Shown: positions 43,883 through 55,055, counted from the stretch's first letter. The stretch is DNA of 64,000 nt from Aquabacter sp. L1I39 (GCF_017742835.1 NZ_CP072392.1:3805695-3869694), one strand, 5' to 3'. Translations and numbers: made by a program. Notes: generated from the sequence alone by a model not told the origin.

Positions 43883-45232
43883 ATGCAGGTGACTGAAACC
43901 CAGGCCGACGGCCTCAAGCGCGCGTTCCGCGTGGTCCTCCCCGCCGCGGAACTGGACGCGAAGGCCAGCACCCGGCTTTCCGAGCTCAAGGACCGCGTGC
44001 GCATCAACGGATTCCGCCCTGGCAAGGTGCCGGTCGCGCATCTGAAGAAGGTGTACGGCAAGTCCGTGATGGCCGAGGTGATCGAGGCCGCGGTGACCGA
44101 AGCCAACGGCAAGATCGTCGAGGAGCGCGGTTTCCGCCTGGCGCTGCAGCCGCGCGTCGAGCTGCCGAGCGACGAGGCCGAGGTCAAGAGCGTCATCGAG
44201 GGCGGGCAGGACCTGTCCTACACGGTGGAGCTGGAAATCCTGCCGCAGATCGAGCTCGGCAATTTCAAGGACATCTCCATCGAGAAGCCCGTGGTCGCCG
44301 TCTCCGACGCTGAGGTCGAGGAGACCATCAACCGTCTCGCCGACGCCAACCGTCCCTATGAGGCCAAGGACGGCGCCGCCGCCACCGGCGACCGCGTGAC
44401 CGTGGACTTCGTGGGCTCCATCGACGGCGTGCCGTTCGAGGGCGGCGCGGGCCAGGACATCCAGGTGGTGCTCGGCTCCAAGAGCTTCATCCCCGGCTTC
44501 GAGGAGCAGATCGAGGGCATTTCCGCCGGCGAGACCCGCACCATCTCCGTGACCTTCCCCGAGGCCTATGCGGCCCGCGAGCTGGCTGGCAAAGCCGCCT
44601 CGTTCGAGGTCACCGCCAAGGCCGTGGAAGCCCCGGGCGCCCTGACCATCGACGACGAGTTCGCCAAGTCCCTGGGCCTTGAGGGGCTCGACGCCCTGAA
44701 GACCCAGGTGCGCGAGCGCATCGCCCGCGAGCATGCCGGCGTCGCCCGCCAGAAGGTGAAGCGCGCCCTGCTCGACGCCCTGGATGGCCTGCACAAGTTC
44801 GACGTGCCCCCGACCCTGGTGTCTCAGGAGTTCGACGGCGTGTGGTCCCAGGTCCAGCAGGACCTCACCGCCCAGGGCCGGAGCTTCGCCGACGAAGGCA
44901 CCACCGAGGACGAGGCCAAGGCTGACTATCAGCGCATCGCCGAGCGGCGGGTGCGTCTCGGCCTGGTGCTTGCGGAAATCGGCGAGCGTAACAATATTCA
45001 GGTCAGCGACGACGAAGTGACGCGTGCGGTGGTGGAGCGTGCGCGCCAATTCCCCGGTCAGGAGCAGCAGGTGTGGGACTATTATCGCCGCAATCCGCAG
45101 GCGATGGCGTCCGTGCGTGCGCCCCTGTTCGAGGAAAAGGTCGTCGACTTCCTCCTGGAGCTTGCAAACGTGACCGAGAAGGAAGTCACGCGCGAGGAGC
45201 TCTACAAGGAGGATGAGGAAAAGGCGGCCTGA
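43883..45232 (+). CDS. tig: Trigger factor
   Basis: A 449-residue ribosome-bound chaperone and peptidyl-prolyl isomerase. The ribosome-binding signature is in [22 protein letters not shown] (about 35-55). The FKBP domain is central (about 160-245: [20 protein letters not shown], then [12 protein letters not shown]), and the C-terminal chaperone arms follow. ATG 43883 matches the family N-terminus ([13 protein letters not shown]); the frame is open from further upstream through the tRNA. First gene of the tig-clpP-clpX-lon-hup block. Confidence 0.96.
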   Translation: MQVTETQADGLKRAFRVVLPAAELDAKASTRLSELKDRVRINGFRPGKVPVAHLKKVYGKSVMAEVIEAAVTEANGKIVEERGFRLALQPRVELPSDEAEVKSVIEGGQDLSYTVELEILPQIELGNFKDISIEKPVVAVSDAEVEETINRLADANRPYEAKDGAAATGDRVTVDFVGSIDGVPFEGGAGQDIQVVLGSKSFIPGFEEQIEGISAGETRTISVTFPEAYAARELAGKAASFEVTAKAVEAPGALTIDDEFAKSLGLEGLDALKTQVRERIAREHAGVARQKVKRALLDALDGLHKFDVPPTLVSQEFDGVWSQVQQDLTAQGRSFADEGTTEDEAKADYQRIAERRVRLGLVLAEIGERNNIQVSDDEVTRAVVERARQFPGQEQQVWDYYRRNPQAMASVRAPLFEEKVVDFLLELANVTEKEVTREELYKEDEEKAA

Positions 45233-45264
45233 TCGGGGCGCTGTTTCTCCACTGCGACGATAGC

Positions 45265-45294
45265 GCGCGGCCGGCCCCTTGCGGGCGGCCGCGC
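45265..45294 (+). repeat. Hairpin between tig and clpP
   Basis: An 8-bp stem GCGCGGCC / GGCCGCGC with a 14-base loop, 13 bases before the clpP start. It may attenuate read-through from tig; no T-run. Confidence 0.4.
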
Positions 45295-45307
45295 CCGAGG
45301 ATCTCAG

Positions 45308-45940
45308 ATGCGCGACCCCATCGATACTTACATGAATTACCTCGTTCCCATGGTGGTCGAGCAGACCAACCGTGGCGAGCGGGCCTATGACATTTATTCG
45401 CGCCTCCTGAAGGAGCGCATCATCTTCCTCACCGGCCCCGTGGAAGACGGCATGTCGACCCTGGCGGTGGCGCAGCTGCTGTTCTTGGAAGCCGAGAATC
45501 CGAAGAAGGAAATCTCGATGTACATCAACTCCCCCGGGGGAGTGGTGACGTCGGGCCTCGCCATCTACGACACCATGCAGTTCATCCGCCCGCCCGTTTC
45601 CACGCTGTGCATCGGCCAGGCCGCCTCCATGGGCTCCCTGCTGCTGACGGCTGGTGAAAAGGGCATGCGCTTTGCGCTGCCGAACGCCCGAATCATGGTC
45701 CACCAGCCGTCCGGTGGCTTCCAGGGCCAAGTGACCGACATCATGCTGCACGCCCAGGAAATTCTCAGCCTCAAGAAGCGGCTGAATGAAATCTACGTGA
45801 AGCATACCGGCCGCACCTTCGAGGAAATCGAGAACGCCCTCGAGCGCGACAACTTCATGACGGCCGGCGCCGCAAAGGACTTCGGCCTGATCGATTCGGT
45901 GATCGAACAGCGCCCCGCCGACGAGCCGGCCAAGGCCTGA
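45308..45940 (+). CDS. clpP: ATP-dependent Clp protease proteolytic subunit
   Basis: A 210-residue serine peptidase. Catalytic triad Ser107 (GQAASMGS), His132 ([12 protein letters not shown]) and Asp181 (ERDNFM), with the same spacings as E. coli ClpP (25 and 49). Forms a tetradecamer docked to ClpX or ClpA. ATG 45308; tig is 75 bases upstream, and a strong terminator-like hairpin follows, so clpX has its own promoter. Confidence 0.97.
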   Translation: MRDPIDTYMNYLVPMVVEQTNRGERAYDIYSRLLKERIIFLTGPVEDGMSTLAVAQLLFLEAENPKKEISMYINSPGGVVTSGLAIYDTMQFIRPPVSTLCIGQAASMGSLLLTAGEKGMRFALPNARIMVHQPSGGFQGQVTDIMLHAQEILSLKKRLNEIYVKHTGRTFEEIENALERDNFMTAGAAKDFGLIDSVIEQRPADEPAKA

Positions 45941-46448
45941 CAAACTGGCCCGCAGCCTTGTATGCGGACCACATTGGGCGCCCGGCGCCCGGCATTTCTC
46001 CGGCGGGCGCGGGGACCTTCCGGTCCCGGCCCGCCGGCGCATTTTCGGGTATGGGCGATTTCCGGCACTTGCGTGCAGTGCAAGATCGCGCTTGCATGCG
46101 GTGGTGAGCCGGCTCCTGCCCGCCCGTCTCATGGACTCCGTCCGGGATCGTTCCAGATCTCCCGGCGGGCGCCATGGTGACAAGCGGGGGCTCGACCTGC
46201 AGTGTCTCTCTGCGGGGCGAGTGGGACGGAACATCTCCGGCGCTTCGGCGTCGGGGTCGGTGCAACCCTCGAGCATGCCGGCTTAGGCATAATCTGTGCA
46301 TATGCCTTGAACGTATCGCTCGAGGATGGTTGGCTGAGGTCCGGCCCGGCGGCTGGACCTGGGAGCAGAGGCGGAAATCCCGTTTCGGCTCCTGAACTCG
46401 GTCCCTGATCCGGGCACGTCGGGTGCGCGGAAAGGGGGCCAGACGGAG
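45941..46448. other. 508-base gene-free stretch between clpP and clpX
   Basis: It holds the clpP terminator-like hairpin at the left (46000-46037) and presumably the clpX promoter on the right. Short open frames are present but none has protein-like composition or a ribosome site. Confidence 0.6.
46000..46037 (+). terminator. Terminator-like hairpin after clpP
   Basis: Outer stem CCGGCGGG / CCCGCCGG and inner stem GGGACC / GGTCCC with a TTCC loop, followed by CGCATTTTCG, 60 bases after the clpP stop. Confidence 0.7.
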
Positions 46449-47723
46449 ATGAAGATGAGCAAGACCGGCGGCAGCGACAGCAAGAACACGCTCTACTGCT
46501 CGTTCTGCGGCAAAAGCCAGCACGAGGTCCGCAAGCTCATCGCAGGGCCTACGGTCTTCATTTGCGACGAGTGTGTCGAACTGTGCATGGACATCATCCG
46601 TGAGGAATCCAAGTCCTCGCTGGTGAAGTCGCGGGACGGAATCCCCACCCCGAAGGAGATCCGCAAGGTTCTCGATGACTATGTCATCGGCCAGGACCAT
46701 GCGAAGAAGGTCCTCTCCGTGGCGGTGCACAACCACTACAAGCGCCTCAACCACGCCACCAAGCATGGCGACGTTGAACTGGCCAAGTCCAACATCATGC
46801 TCATCGGCCCGACGGGCTCGGGCAAGACGTTGCTGGCCCAGACGCTCGCCCGCATCCTGGACGTGCCCTTCACCATGGCCGACGCCACCACGCTCACGGA
46901 AGCGGGCTATGTGGGCGAGGACGTGGAGAACATCATCCTCAAGCTGCTCCAAGCGGCCGACTACAATGTGGAGCGGGCACAGCGCGGCATCGTCTATATC
47001 GACGAAATCGACAAGATCAGTCGCAAGTCCGACAATCCCTCCATCACCCGGGACGTGTCGGGTGAGGGCGTCCAGCAGGCCCTGCTGAAGATCATGGAAG
47101 GCACGGTCGCCTCCGTGCCGCCCCAGGGCGGGCGCAAGCATCCCCAGCAGGAATTCCTGCAGGTGGACACCACCAACATCCTGTTCATCTGCGGCGGCGC
47201 CTTCGCCGGGCTGGACAAGATCATCTCGGGCCGTTCCAAGGGCGGGACGTCCATCGGCTTCGGCGCCAAGGTCGCCCCCGTGGAGGAGCGTCGCCCCGGC
47301 GAGCTGTTTCGCGAGGTGGAGCCCGAAGATCTGCTCAAGTACGGCCTCATCCCCGAGTTCATCGGCCGCCTGCCCGTGCTGGCGACGCTGGGGGATTTGG
47401 ACGAGGCCGCGCTCAAGCAGATCCTGGCCGAGCCCAAGAACGCGCTGGTGAAGCAGTATCAGCGCCTGTTCGAGATGGAGAATGTGGACTTGACCATCCA
47501 CGAGGAGGCCCTCGGCGCCATCGCGCGCCGCGCCATTGAGCGCAAGACCGGCGCCCGTGGGCTGCGCTCCATCATGGAGGGCATCCTGCTCGACACCATG
47601 TTCGACCTGCCGGGTCTGGAAGGCGTCGAAGAGGTGGTCATCAGCAAGGAAGTGGTCGAGCAGAATGCCCGTCCGCTCTACATCTATGCCGACCGTGTCG
47701 GCGATGCCGGCGCCAGTGCGTGA
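46449..47723 (+). CDS. clpX: ATP-dependent Clp protease ATP-binding subunit ClpX
   Basis: A 424-residue AAA+ unfoldase. N-terminal zinc-binding domain with Cys17, Cys20, Cys39 and Cys42 ([10 protein letters not shown] and [10 protein letters not shown]), then Walker [13 protein letters not shown], Walker [11 protein letters not shown], and sensor regions. The pore loop GYVGEDVEN and the ClpP-binding IGF loop region (around SIGFGAKV) are present. ATG 46449 or 46455 are both possible. It delivers tagged and regulatory proteins to ClpP. Confidence 0.97.
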   Translation: MKMSKTGGSDSKNTLYCSFCGKSQHEVRKLIAGPTVFICDECVELCMDIIREESKSSLVKSRDGIPTPKEIRKVLDDYVIGQDHAKKVLSVAVHNHYKRLNHATKHGDVELAKSNIMLIGPTGSGKTLLAQTLARILDVPFTMADATTLTEAGYVGEDVENIILKLLQAADYNVERAQRGIVYIDEIDKISRKSDNPSITRDVSGEGVQQALLKIMEGTVASVPPQGGRKHPQQEFLQVDTTNILFICGGAFAGLDKIISGRSKGGTSIGFGAKVAPVEERRPGELFREVEPEDLLKYGLIPEFIGRLPVLATLGDLDEAALKQILAEPKNALVKQYQRLFEMENVDLTIHEEALGAIARRAIERKTGARGLRSIMEGILLDTMFDLPGLEGVEEVVISKEVVEQNARPLYIYADRVGDAGASA

Positions 47724-47840
47724 GGCACCGCGCCCCGGCCTCATCCCCCGCGCCGCGCGCGCGGGGGCATTGATTGAATTTGCCTGTGCCTCGCGAGCGG
47801 CGGTCGTCCGGCGATCCATGCGCCCCCTCTTGCGCCCCAT

Positions 47841-47869
47841 CTTGAAAGTCCGGGCGCCGCTCTCCATTT
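47841..47869 (+). promoter_or_regulatory. RpoH (sigma-32)-type promoter before lon
   Basis: CTTGAA, a 15-base spacer, then CTCCATTT, close to the heat-shock consensus CTTGAA-N13-15-CCCCATNT. It lies 152 bases upstream of the lon start in an otherwise empty gap, and lon is a known sigma-32 target in E. coli. Confidence 0.6.
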
Positions 47870-48020
47870 CAGTTGGGAAAAATCCGGTTCCCGGGCTCGG
47901 TTATCGTGCCTCTCGCGGCCTTCTTGCCGCTCCTGCATTGAAATCCCGCTCCCGTCCCGGCTGCGCTGCGCAGGCGGATATGCGTCCGCATGCGTTGGCG
48001 CCACAAGAAAGGATTGGGTC

Positions 48021-50438
48021 ATGACGAGCCAGAAGCCGCGCCCCCCGCTTGTTCCCGGCGTCAGCCAGACGTATCCGGTGCTGCCGCTCCGGGACATCGT
48101 GGTGTTCCCGCATATGATTGTTCCCCTGTTCGTGGGTCGCGAGAAGTCCATCCGCGCCCTTGAAGAGGTGATGCGCGGCGATACCTACATCCTGCTGGCC
48201 ACGCAGGAAAACGCCTCGGACGACGATCCGGCGGCGGATGCCATCTACAAGGTCGGCACCCTCGCCACCGTCCTGCAGCTGCTGAAGCTGCCTGACGGCA
48301 CGGTGAAGGTGCTGGTGGAGGGCGTTACCCGCGCCCAGGTGAAGCGCTATACCGACCGCGCCGACCTCTATGAGGCGGAAGCCGTCGCTATTGCCGATGA
48401 AGACGGCGATCGCGTCGAGGCGGAGGCGCTCGCCCGCTCGGTGATCAACGAGTTCGAGAATTATGTGAAACTCAACAAGAAGGTCTCGCCGGAAGTGGTG
48501 GGCGTTGTCGGGCAGATCGAGGACCACTCGAAGCTCGCCGACACCATCGCCTCGCACCTGGCGGTCAAGATCCCCGAGAAGCAGGGGGTGCTTGAAACCT
48601 TGAAGGTCGCCGAGCGGCTGGAAAAGGTGCTGGGCCTCATGGAGAGCGAAATCTCCGTGCTCCAGGTGGAGAAGCGCATCCGCACGCGGGTGAAGCGCCA
48701 GATGGAGAAGACCCAGCGCGAGTACTATCTCAATGAGCAGATGAAGGCGATCCAGAAGGAGCTCGGCGACGAAGAGGGCCGGGACGACCTTCAGGAACTG
48801 GAAGATCGGATCAAGCGCACCAAGCTGACCAAGGAGGCGCGCGAGAAGGCCACCCACGAGCTCAAGAAGCTGCGCCAGATGTCGCCCATGTCGGCGGAAG
48901 CCACCGTGGTGCGCAACTATCTGGACTGGCTCCTGTCCATCCCGTGGAACGTGAAGAGCCGCGTGAAGAAGGACCTGGGCTTTGCCCAATCCATCCTGGA
49001 CAGCGACCATTACGGCCTCGACAAGGTCAAGGAGCGCATCGTCGAATATCTGGCCGTGCAGAGCCGCGCCAACAAGCTCACCGGGCCAATCCTGTGCCTC
49101 GTCGGACCTCCCGGCGTCGGCAAGACCTCGCTCGGCAAGTCCATCGCCAAGGCGACGGGCCGTGAGTTCGTGCGCGTGGCACTTGGCGGTGTGCGGGACG
49201 AGGCGGAGATCCGTGGCCACCGGCGGACCTATATCGGCTCCATGCCGGGCAAGGTCATCCAGTCCATGCGCAAGGCCAAGAAGTCGAACCCCCTCTTCCT
49301 TCTGGACGAGATCGACAAGATGGGTGCCGATTTCCGCGGCGACCCGTCGGCGGCCCTGCTTGAGGTGCTGGATCCCGAGCAGAACGGCACGTTCGCCGAT
49401 CATTACCTGGAGGTCGACTATGACCTCTCCAACGTGATGTTCGTGACCACGGCCAACACGCTCAACATCCCGCCGGCGCTTCTCGACCGCATGGAGGTGA
49501 TCCGCATCGCCGGATACACCGAGGACGAGAAGCTGGAGATCGCCCGCAAGCACCTCATCCCCAATGCGGTGCAGAAGCATGGCCTGAAGGGCAAGGAATG
49601 GGCGATCGACGATGCAGCCCTCCTGACCGTCATCCGGCGCTATACCCGCGAAGCCGGCGTCCGCAATCTGGAGCGCGAGATCTCCAACCTCGTCCGCAAG
49701 GCGGTGAAGGAGCTCGTCATCTCCAAGAAGAAGTCGGTGAAGGTGACCGAGAAGAATCTCGAGACCTTCCTCGGCGCGCCGCGCTTCCGCTATGGCGAGA
49801 TCGATGCGGAAGATCAGGTGGGTGTCGTCACCGGCCTCGCCTGGACGGAAGTGGGCGGCGAGCTGCTCACCATCGAAGGCGTCATGATGCCTGGCAAGGG
49901 CAAGATGACCGTCACCGGCAACCTGCGTGACGTGATGAAGGAGAGCATCTCGGCCGCCGCCTCCTATGTGCGCTCGCGCGCCGTGGACTTCGGCATCGAG
50001 CCGCCGCTGTTCGAGAAGCGGGACATTCACGTCCACGTTCCGGAGGGGGCCACCCCGAAGGACGGTCCCTCGGCCGGCACGGCCATGGCCACCACCATCG
50101 TCTCGGTGCTCACTGGCATCCCGGTGCGCCGCGACGTGGCGATGACCGGCGAGATCACGCTCCGCGGACGGGTGCTGCCCATTGGCGGCCTCAAGGAAAA
50201 GCTCCTGGCCGCCTTGCGGGGCGGCATCAAGAAGGTGCTGATCCCAGAGGAGAATGCCAAGGACCTGGCGGACATCCCCTCCAACGTGAAGAACGCGCTG
50301 GAGATCGTCCCGGTGTCCCGCATGGACGAGGTGCTCGCCCACGCTTTGGTGCGCACCCCCGAGCCGATCGAATGGACCGAGCGTCCGGTCGAGGCGGTGA
50401 TGCCCGAGGAAGAGGGAACGGGCGTCGTCGCCCACTGA
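48021..50438 (+). CDS. lon: ATP-dependent Lon protease
   Basis: An 805-residue serine-lysine protease of LonA type. N-terminal LAN domain (about 15-210: [23 protein letters not shown]), coiled-coil region, AAA+ module with Walker [14 protein letters not shown] and Walker [10 protein letters not shown], and the protease domain with Ser in [11 protein letters not shown] and Lys in [10 protein letters not shown]. Good ribosome site (AAAGGA). It degrades misfolded and regulatory proteins. Lies 297 bases after clpX, behind an RpoH-like promoter. Confidence 0.97.
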   Translation: MTSQKPRPPLVPGVSQTYPVLPLRDIVVFPHMIVPLFVGREKSIRALEEVMRGDTYILLATQENASDDDPAADAIYKVGTLATVLQLLKLPDGTVKVLVEGVTRAQVKRYTDRADLYEAEAVAIADEDGDRVEAEALARSVINEFENYVKLNKKVSPEVVGVVGQIEDHSKLADTIASHLAVKIPEKQGVLETLKVAERLEKVLGLMESEISVLQVEKRIRTRVKRQMEKTQREYYLNEQMKAIQKELGDEEGRDDLQELEDRIKRTKLTKEAREKATHELKKLRQMSPMSAEATVVRNYLDWLLSIPWNVKSRVKKDLGFAQSILDSDHYGLDKVKERIVEYLAVQSRANKLTGPILCLVGPPGVGKTSLGKSIAKATGREFVRVALGGVRDEAEIRGHRRTYIGSMPGKVIQSMRKAKKSNPLFLLDEIDKMGADFRGDPSAALLEVLDPEQNGTFADHYLEVDYDLSNVMFVTTANTLNIPPALLDRMEVIRIAGYTEDEKLEIARKHLIPNAVQKHGLKGKEWAIDDAALLTVIRRYTREAGVRNLEREISNLVRKAVKELVISKKKSVKVTEKNLETFLGAPRFRYGEIDAEDQVGVVTGLAWTEVGGELLTIEGVMMPGKGKMTVTGNLRDVMKESISAAASYVRSRAVDFGIEPPLFEKRDIHVHVPEGATPKDGPSAGTAMATTIVSVLTGIPVRRDVAMTGEITLRGRVLPIGGLKEKLLAALRGGIKKVLIPEENAKDLADIPSNVKNALEIVPVSRMDEVLAHALVRTPEPIEWTERPVEAVMPEEEGTGVVAH

Positions 50439-50443
50439 AAAAT

Positions 50444-50476
50444 CCCGCCCGGAACAAGCATTCGGGCGGGTTTTCC
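50444..50476 (+). terminator. Rho-independent terminator of lon
   Basis: A perfect 8-bp stem CCCGCCCG / CGGGCGGG with an 11-base loop followed by TTTTCCCCTTTTTT, starting five bases after the stop. Confidence 0.9.
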
Positions 50477-50758
50477 CCTTTTTTGGCCGGTCGGCTGGCG
50501 GGGGTGGCCGAGCCCCGGAAACGCAGTGCCGAAAGGCGGGATTGGTAATTTAATTCAATGAGTTAAATGCATTTGCGGGCGGTTCGCGGTGGCGGGCCGC
50601 CCGTTTTTGTTTCGCCCCGCGGCATCAGAAATCGTGCATTGATGCGGGTTTGACGCGGATGGCGCTTGCAAAAGCCGCATTTTCCGTAAATTTTCCGCCC
50701 CATCGTTATTGGCGCATGCGCCGGACGAGTCGAAGACCAACATGGAAGGAACGGTCAC
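50477..50758. other. lon-hup gap, probable hup promoter region
   Basis: Gene-free. It holds an AT-rich patch (around 50545-50570), a TTGCAA at about 50667 that may be a -35 element, and a 12-bp perfect palindrome GGCGCATGCGCC (50711-50722) 36 bases before the hup start. Confidence 0.45.
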
Positions 50759-51037
50759 ATGACCACCAAGAACGAACTGATCGCCGCGGTGGCCGACGAG
50801 GCCAAGCTGACGAAGGCGGCTGCGGCGGCCGCGGTGGACGCGACGTTCGACATCATCACCAAGGCCCTGCAGAAGGGTGAGGAAGTCAAGCTCATCGGCT
50901 TCGGCAGCTTCTCCGTGGTGACCCGCGCTGCGCGCGAGGGCCGCAACCCGCGCACCGGCAAGCCCGTGAAGATCGATGCCTCGAAGGCTCCGAAGTTCAC
51001 CCCCGGCAAGGGCCTGAAGGAAGCCGTGAACGGCTGA
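50759..51037 (+). CDS. hup: DNA-binding protein HU
   Basis: A 92-residue histone-like protein: MTTKNELIAAVADEAKL, then GEEVKLIGFGSFSV, and the DNA-bending arm AREGRNPRTGKPVKI with its intercalating Pro. Follows lon as in many proteobacteria. It shapes the nucleoid by bending DNA nonspecifically. Confidence 0.96.
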   Translation: MTTKNELIAAVADEAKLTKAAAAAAVDATFDIITKALQKGEEVKLIGFGSFSVVTRAAREGRNPRTGKPVKIDASKAPKFTPGKGLKEAVNG

Positions 51038-51474
51038 TCCCATTTCCCGGTTGGGCGCCGCCGGCCTGTGCCGGCGCAGCGCCCCCGGGCTGGGTCTCCG
51101 GGAGGAGGCTCTCAAAGGGTCCGGCTGGGGGCGGTCCGGACTTTGTTATGAATGACGCGCCAACGCGGTTCGCACGCGCATTGCACGTCTCAGCGGGCTG
51201 GTATTTGAAGCCAAGCCGTTTCTTCCGGTCAGCCGAAGAGCGCGCCAATGGCGGTGGGTGAGAGGGCCGAGACCCCGCCCAGATTCAGCGCCTGACCCAT
51301 CTCCTTCGCCGGACGATGCATAGAGCCGCCAATCGGCCCGAGGGCCCGCCGCCTTCGTGTGCGTGATCGTGGTGCCGGTCTCTCCTATTCCCGCAGACGA
51401 GCCTGACGCCGCGTCGGGAGCGGGCGGCGAGGCCGGGGGCGCCCAGGCGCCGCCTCCCGCCCCGCCGCCATTCC
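51038..51474. other. 437-base gene-free stretch between convergent hup and the GntP permease
   Basis: It starts with a branched hairpin (51053-51084: GGGCGC/GCGCCC outer and GCCGGC/GCCGGC inner arms) that probably ends hup transcription. The remainder shows nothing coding or repetitive that I can support. Confidence 0.5.
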
Positions 51475-52866
51475 TCAGACGAGTCCCGTGAGCAAGTAGA
51501 CGCCGATGACGAAGAACACGGCGGCCGTCTTCACCAGGGTGATGGCGAAAATGTCGCCATAGGACTGGCGATGGGTCAGGCCGCACACCGCCAGCAGCGT
51601 GATAACGGCGCCATTGTGGGGCAGGGTGTCCATGCCACCGGAGGCCATCGCGGCCACGCGGTGCATCACCTCCAGCGGAATGCCGGCCGCATGGGCGGAG
51701 GCGATGAACTGGTCGGACATGGCGGCGAGCGCGATGGACAGTCCGCCGGAGGCGGAACCCGTGATACCCGCCAGCGTGGTGATTGAGATGGCCTCGTTCA
51801 CCAGCGGGTTGGGGATCGCCATGAGCGCGGCCTTGATGGCCAGGAAGCCGGGCAAGGCCGCGATGACGGCGCCGAAGCCATATTCGGAGGCGGTGTTGAG
51901 GCCGGCCAGAAGTGCGCCGCTGACCGCCGACTTCGACCCGTCCGCGAACTTCGCCGCCACCTGGCGGAACGAGAACAGGAATACCGTAAGGATGCCCAGA
52001 AGCAGGGCGCCCGCCACCGCCCAGATGGCGGTCACCGAGGGAGTGGCCAGGCTCACTGTGGCCCCGCCCTGGGTCAGGGTCGCGGCGGCGGTCGGCCCGT
52101 AGAAATCGGGGATCAGACGGCCGAGAATGAGGTTCCCGACGCCCACAACGATCAGCGGCAGGATGGCCACCAGCGGATGAACGGTGCTGCCCTCTTCGGA
52201 GGCCGGCGGCTCATTGGTGTGGCCGGTGCCATAGCTCTCGCCCGCCCGGGCCGCCTGGCGGCGCCGGAATTCCAGATAGCCGATGCCAACCACCAGAATG
52301 AAGGCGGTGCCGATGAAGCCCAGAATGGGCGCGGCATAGGCGGTGGTCTTGAAGAAGGTGGTGGGGATGATGTTCTGGATCTGCGGCGTGCCCGGCAGCG
52401 TGTCCATGGTGAAGGAGAAGGCCCCGAGCGCGATGGCGGCGGGGAGCAGGCGCTTCGGGATGCCCACCTGACGGAAGAGCTCGGCGCCAAACGGATAGAC
52501 CGCGAACACCACCACGAACAGCGAGACGCCGCCATAGGTGAGGACGGCGCCCACCAGCACGATGGCCAGAATCGCCTGGCTGGGGCCGAGAATGCGAATC
52601 ATGGCCGAGACGATGGAGCGGGAGAAGCCCGACAACTCGATCACCTTCCCGAACACCGCCCCCAGGAGGAACAGCGGGAAGTACAGCTTCACGAAGCCCA
52701 CCATCTTGTCCATGAACAGGCCCGAATAGATGACGGGCACCGCGGCGGGATCGGTGAGCAGGACGGCGCCGAGGGCTGCCACCGGCGCGAACAGGATGAC
52801 GCTGAAGCCGCGATAAGCGACGAACATCAGGAAGGCGAGCGCCCCCACACAAATAAGGAGGTTCAT
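51475..52866 (-). CDS. GntP-family permease
   Basis: A 463-residue inner-membrane symporter with about 12-13 hydrophobic helices. Conserved stretches are LTYGGVSLFVVVFAVYPF, SFTMDTLPGTPQIQNIIPT, GSASGGLSIALAAM and SGGMDTLPHNGAVITLLAV, as in GntP/gluconate and D-beta-hydroxybutyrate permeases. A hydroxybutyrate-type substrate would suit the PHA synthase a few kilobases away, but this is inference. Start ATG 52866; divergent by 238 bases from the PhoU-like/PPDK-like pair. Confidence 0.87.
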   Translation of the reverse strand: MNLLICVGALAFLMFVAYRGFSVILFAPVAALGAVLLTDPAAVPVIYSGLFMDKMVGFVKLYFPLFLLGAVFGKVIELSGFSRSIVSAMIRILGPSQAILAIVLVGAVLTYGGVSLFVVVFAVYPFGAELFRQVGIPKRLLPAAIALGAFSFTMDTLPGTPQIQNIIPTTFFKTTAYAAPILGFIGTAFILVVGIGYLEFRRRQAARAGESYGTGHTNEPPASEEGSTVHPLVAILPLIVVGVGNLILGRLIPDFYGPTAAATLTQGGATVSLATPSVTAIWAVAGALLLGILTVFLFSFRQVAAKFADGSKSAVSGALLAGLNTASEYGFGAVIAALPGFLAIKAALMAIPNPLVNEAISITTLAGITGSASGGLSIALAAMSDQFIASAHAAGIPLEVMHRVAAMASGGMDTLPHNGAVITLLAVCGLTHRQSYGDIFAITLVKTAAVFFVIGVYLLTGLV

Positions 52867-53104
52867 GGGAATTCCGTGCCTGAGACAAGGGATGCGGGCG
52901 CCCCCTCCCGCACCGCGAAAAGAATCTTCGCGCGCGCACAATAAAGGCCGAAACATGACAACGGAATGCAGCCATTGGAATGACTTACGTTGAGGCAGGG
53001 GCCTGGTGGGCATGACGGTTTCATGACTGATCCCGCGCAATCCGCCCGTCGTCGGAGCGTGCTTACATCCCCCTCGCCACGCTGCGCCTGCGAGGGAGGC
53101 TGCC

Positions 53105-55042
53105 ATGAAGTCCGACATTGTCGCCCATCTGGGCCAGACCGGGGTGCTTTTGCCCGCCCTCATCGGCGAAGGCCTGCGCGCCAATGACCGGGTGAAGGTG
53201 CGGCTTGGAGTGCTCCAAGCGGCGGTCCACCACGCCCATGACCCCCTGAATGCTCGCTTCGACCTGCGCGAGGAATGCCGGGCTGCGGGTCTCGATGTCC
53301 TGACCCTGGAAGACCTGGTCCGCCAATCCACCGCCGGCGGCGCCGAGGACGAGGCCCATCGGGAGATTGCCGCTCCGGGCCTTGCGGCCTTGGGCGCGGG
53401 CATATGGGACGATCTGGAAGACATGGTGAAGGCGGCAGAGGCGGGACAGGATGGCGTCGCCTCCGCCGCCCGTGCCCGCCTCGAAGTCATTCGCGCCGAA
53501 AGCGCGCTCGGCCGATCCGATGCGTTGCGCGAGACGGAAATCGCGCGGCATACCGGGATCGGGGCAGCGGACTCACCCAGCTTGCATCAATTGGTGATGG
53601 AATTGCACAAGGCGCTCAACCGCCTGTCGGCTACCCATGCCGAAGAGCAGATTGCCGGCGCCCATGCCTTCGGTCTCATGCCGCAGGACCGGGCGGCGGT
53701 GGAGGCGTTCATGCGCGGCCTGAATGCCACGGCGGGCCTGAAGTTCGACCATCCGGGCCTGTCCACCACCGCCGCTCGCACGCCCGCCGGTCTGACCATC
53801 CAGAACGATATCGGCGAGACGGATGCCCATGTGGTGGTGATCGGTGTGACCGACACCACCGTGACCGTCACCTATACGGACGTGCACCGGGCGCGGGCGC
53901 GCTTCTTCACCGGCCTGTTCCGAGACCTGCCGGTGCGCTGGAGCGGCCTTGATCAGCACACCGCCAAGGGGCTGGCGGAAGATGGCGCCTTCTATCTGGT
54001 CACCGGCACCTGTGAGGGGGACCTTGCCACGCGCCTGAAGGTATTGGAGGCCCTTGGCCGTCATCTTGTCTTCCTCATCGACTGGAACAAGGCGCGCAAG
54101 GTGCTGCGCTCCTGGGTTTCCAAGGCCGATGCGCTCATGCTGCTGGATTTTGCCGCCCGCAATGCCATCGGCCAGCGCGGCTTTCTGGAATTGGGCGGGG
54201 CGGATCTTCTGGCGGGCGCCGTCCAGCATGCGGCTGGCGGACGGATCGGATTCGGGGAGCGCCTCGACACGGCTCTGGGCCGGGAAGGCGCGTGCGACTT
54301 CCTGCGGGCGGTGCTGCGCATCTCCACGGAGGCACTAAAAGAGGGGCAGTCCCTGCGCCTTGCCCGCGACCGCATCGAGGCGGAACTGATGCGCCACCTC
54401 CAGCGGGTCGACGATGACCTGCTCACCGTTGTGGTGCGGCAGGCGGGTCTCGCCCGCGAGGTGGCGGCGGGCATAGCGGGAGCGCTTTCCGGAACGGGCG
54501 ATCAGGCGGGATCCTCAGATCGCCTCGCCGCGAACGCCCGGCGCATTGAGCAGAAGGCCGATCGCATCGCTCTCGCGGCCCGTGAGCGCGGCGCACGCGC
54601 CGGAACGGACGGCGTGCTGGTGGCCCTGGTCAACCAGATGGAAGAGGCCATCGACGAACTGGAGCAGGCCGCTTTCGTCGCCTCCCTTTCCGCCTCTCCG
54701 CTGCCAGACTCCCTTACCGCGCCCCTCGGCAGCCTGTGCCGTGCCGCAGTGGAAGGTGCGGAAGCGGCGGCTACCGGCGCGGCTGCGGCCATCGACGTGC
54801 CGGCCGGCCACAAGCTGGACTTTGAGGACGCGTTGCGCGCCTGCGGGCGCCTCGCCGAAATCGAGCACGCGGCGGATGAGGCCGAGCGAGCGGTCACCGC
54901 CGCCGTCCTGGCGGGGCCGGTGGACCTGCGGGCGGGCATCGCGGCGCTGGAGTTTGCCCGGGCCCTGGAGCGCGCCACGGACCGTCTTGCCGGCTTCGGC
55001 CACCTTCTGCGCGGGCATGTGCTCGCGGACCTGTCCACCTGA
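53105..55042 (+). CDS. Uncharacterised protein with PhoU-like C-terminal helical region
   Basis: A 645-residue soluble protein I cannot place in a named family as a whole. Residues about 1-190 are mostly helical. About 225-330 form a mixed alpha/beta domain (TIQNDIGETDAHVVVIGV, then LVTGTCEGDLATRLKVLE). About 340-465 are helical. From about 470 the pattern NARRIEQKADRIALAAR and NQMEEAIDELEQAAF resembles the paired helical bundles of PhoU/DUF47 proteins, whose acidic faces bind metals or phosphate-system partners. Strong GGGAGG ribosome site before ATG 53105. The PPDK-like gene follows 13 bases later with its own strong ribosome site, so the two likely work together. There are no membrane segments. 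Confidence 0.7.
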   Translation: MKSDIVAHLGQTGVLLPALIGEGLRANDRVKVRLGVLQAAVHHAHDPLNARFDLREECRAAGLDVLTLEDLVRQSTAGGAEDEAHREIAAPGLAALGAGIWDDLEDMVKAAEAGQDGVASAARARLEVIRAESALGRSDALRETEIARHTGIGAADSPSLHQLVMELHKALNRLSATHAEEQIAGAHAFGLMPQDRAAVEAFMRGLNATAGLKFDHPGLSTTAARTPAGLTIQNDIGETDAHVVVIGVTDTTVTVTYTDVHRARARFFTGLFRDLPVRWSGLDQHTAKGLAEDGAFYLVTGTCEGDLATRLKVLEALGRHLVFLIDWNKARKVLRSWVSKADALMLLDFAARNAIGQRGFLELGGADLLAGAVQHAAGGRIGFGERLDTALGREGACDFLRAVLRISTEALKEGQSLRLARDRIEAELMRHLQRVDDDLLTVVVRQAGLAREVAAGIAGALSGTGDQAGSSDRLAANARRIEQKADRIALAARERGARAGTDGVLVALVNQMEEAIDELEQAAFVASLSASPLPDSLTAPLGSLCRAAVEGAEAAATGAAAAIDVPAGHKLDFEDALRACGRLAEIEHAADEAERAVTAAVLAGPVDLRAGIAALEFARALERATDRLAGFGHLLRGHVLADLST

Positions 55043-55055
55043 GAGGAGGCGGAAA

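Noticed and set aside
43739..46276. 845-codon minus-strand frame across tig and clpP
   Set aside because: It runs through tRNA-Leu and two well-identified genes; no motif or ribosome site supports it.
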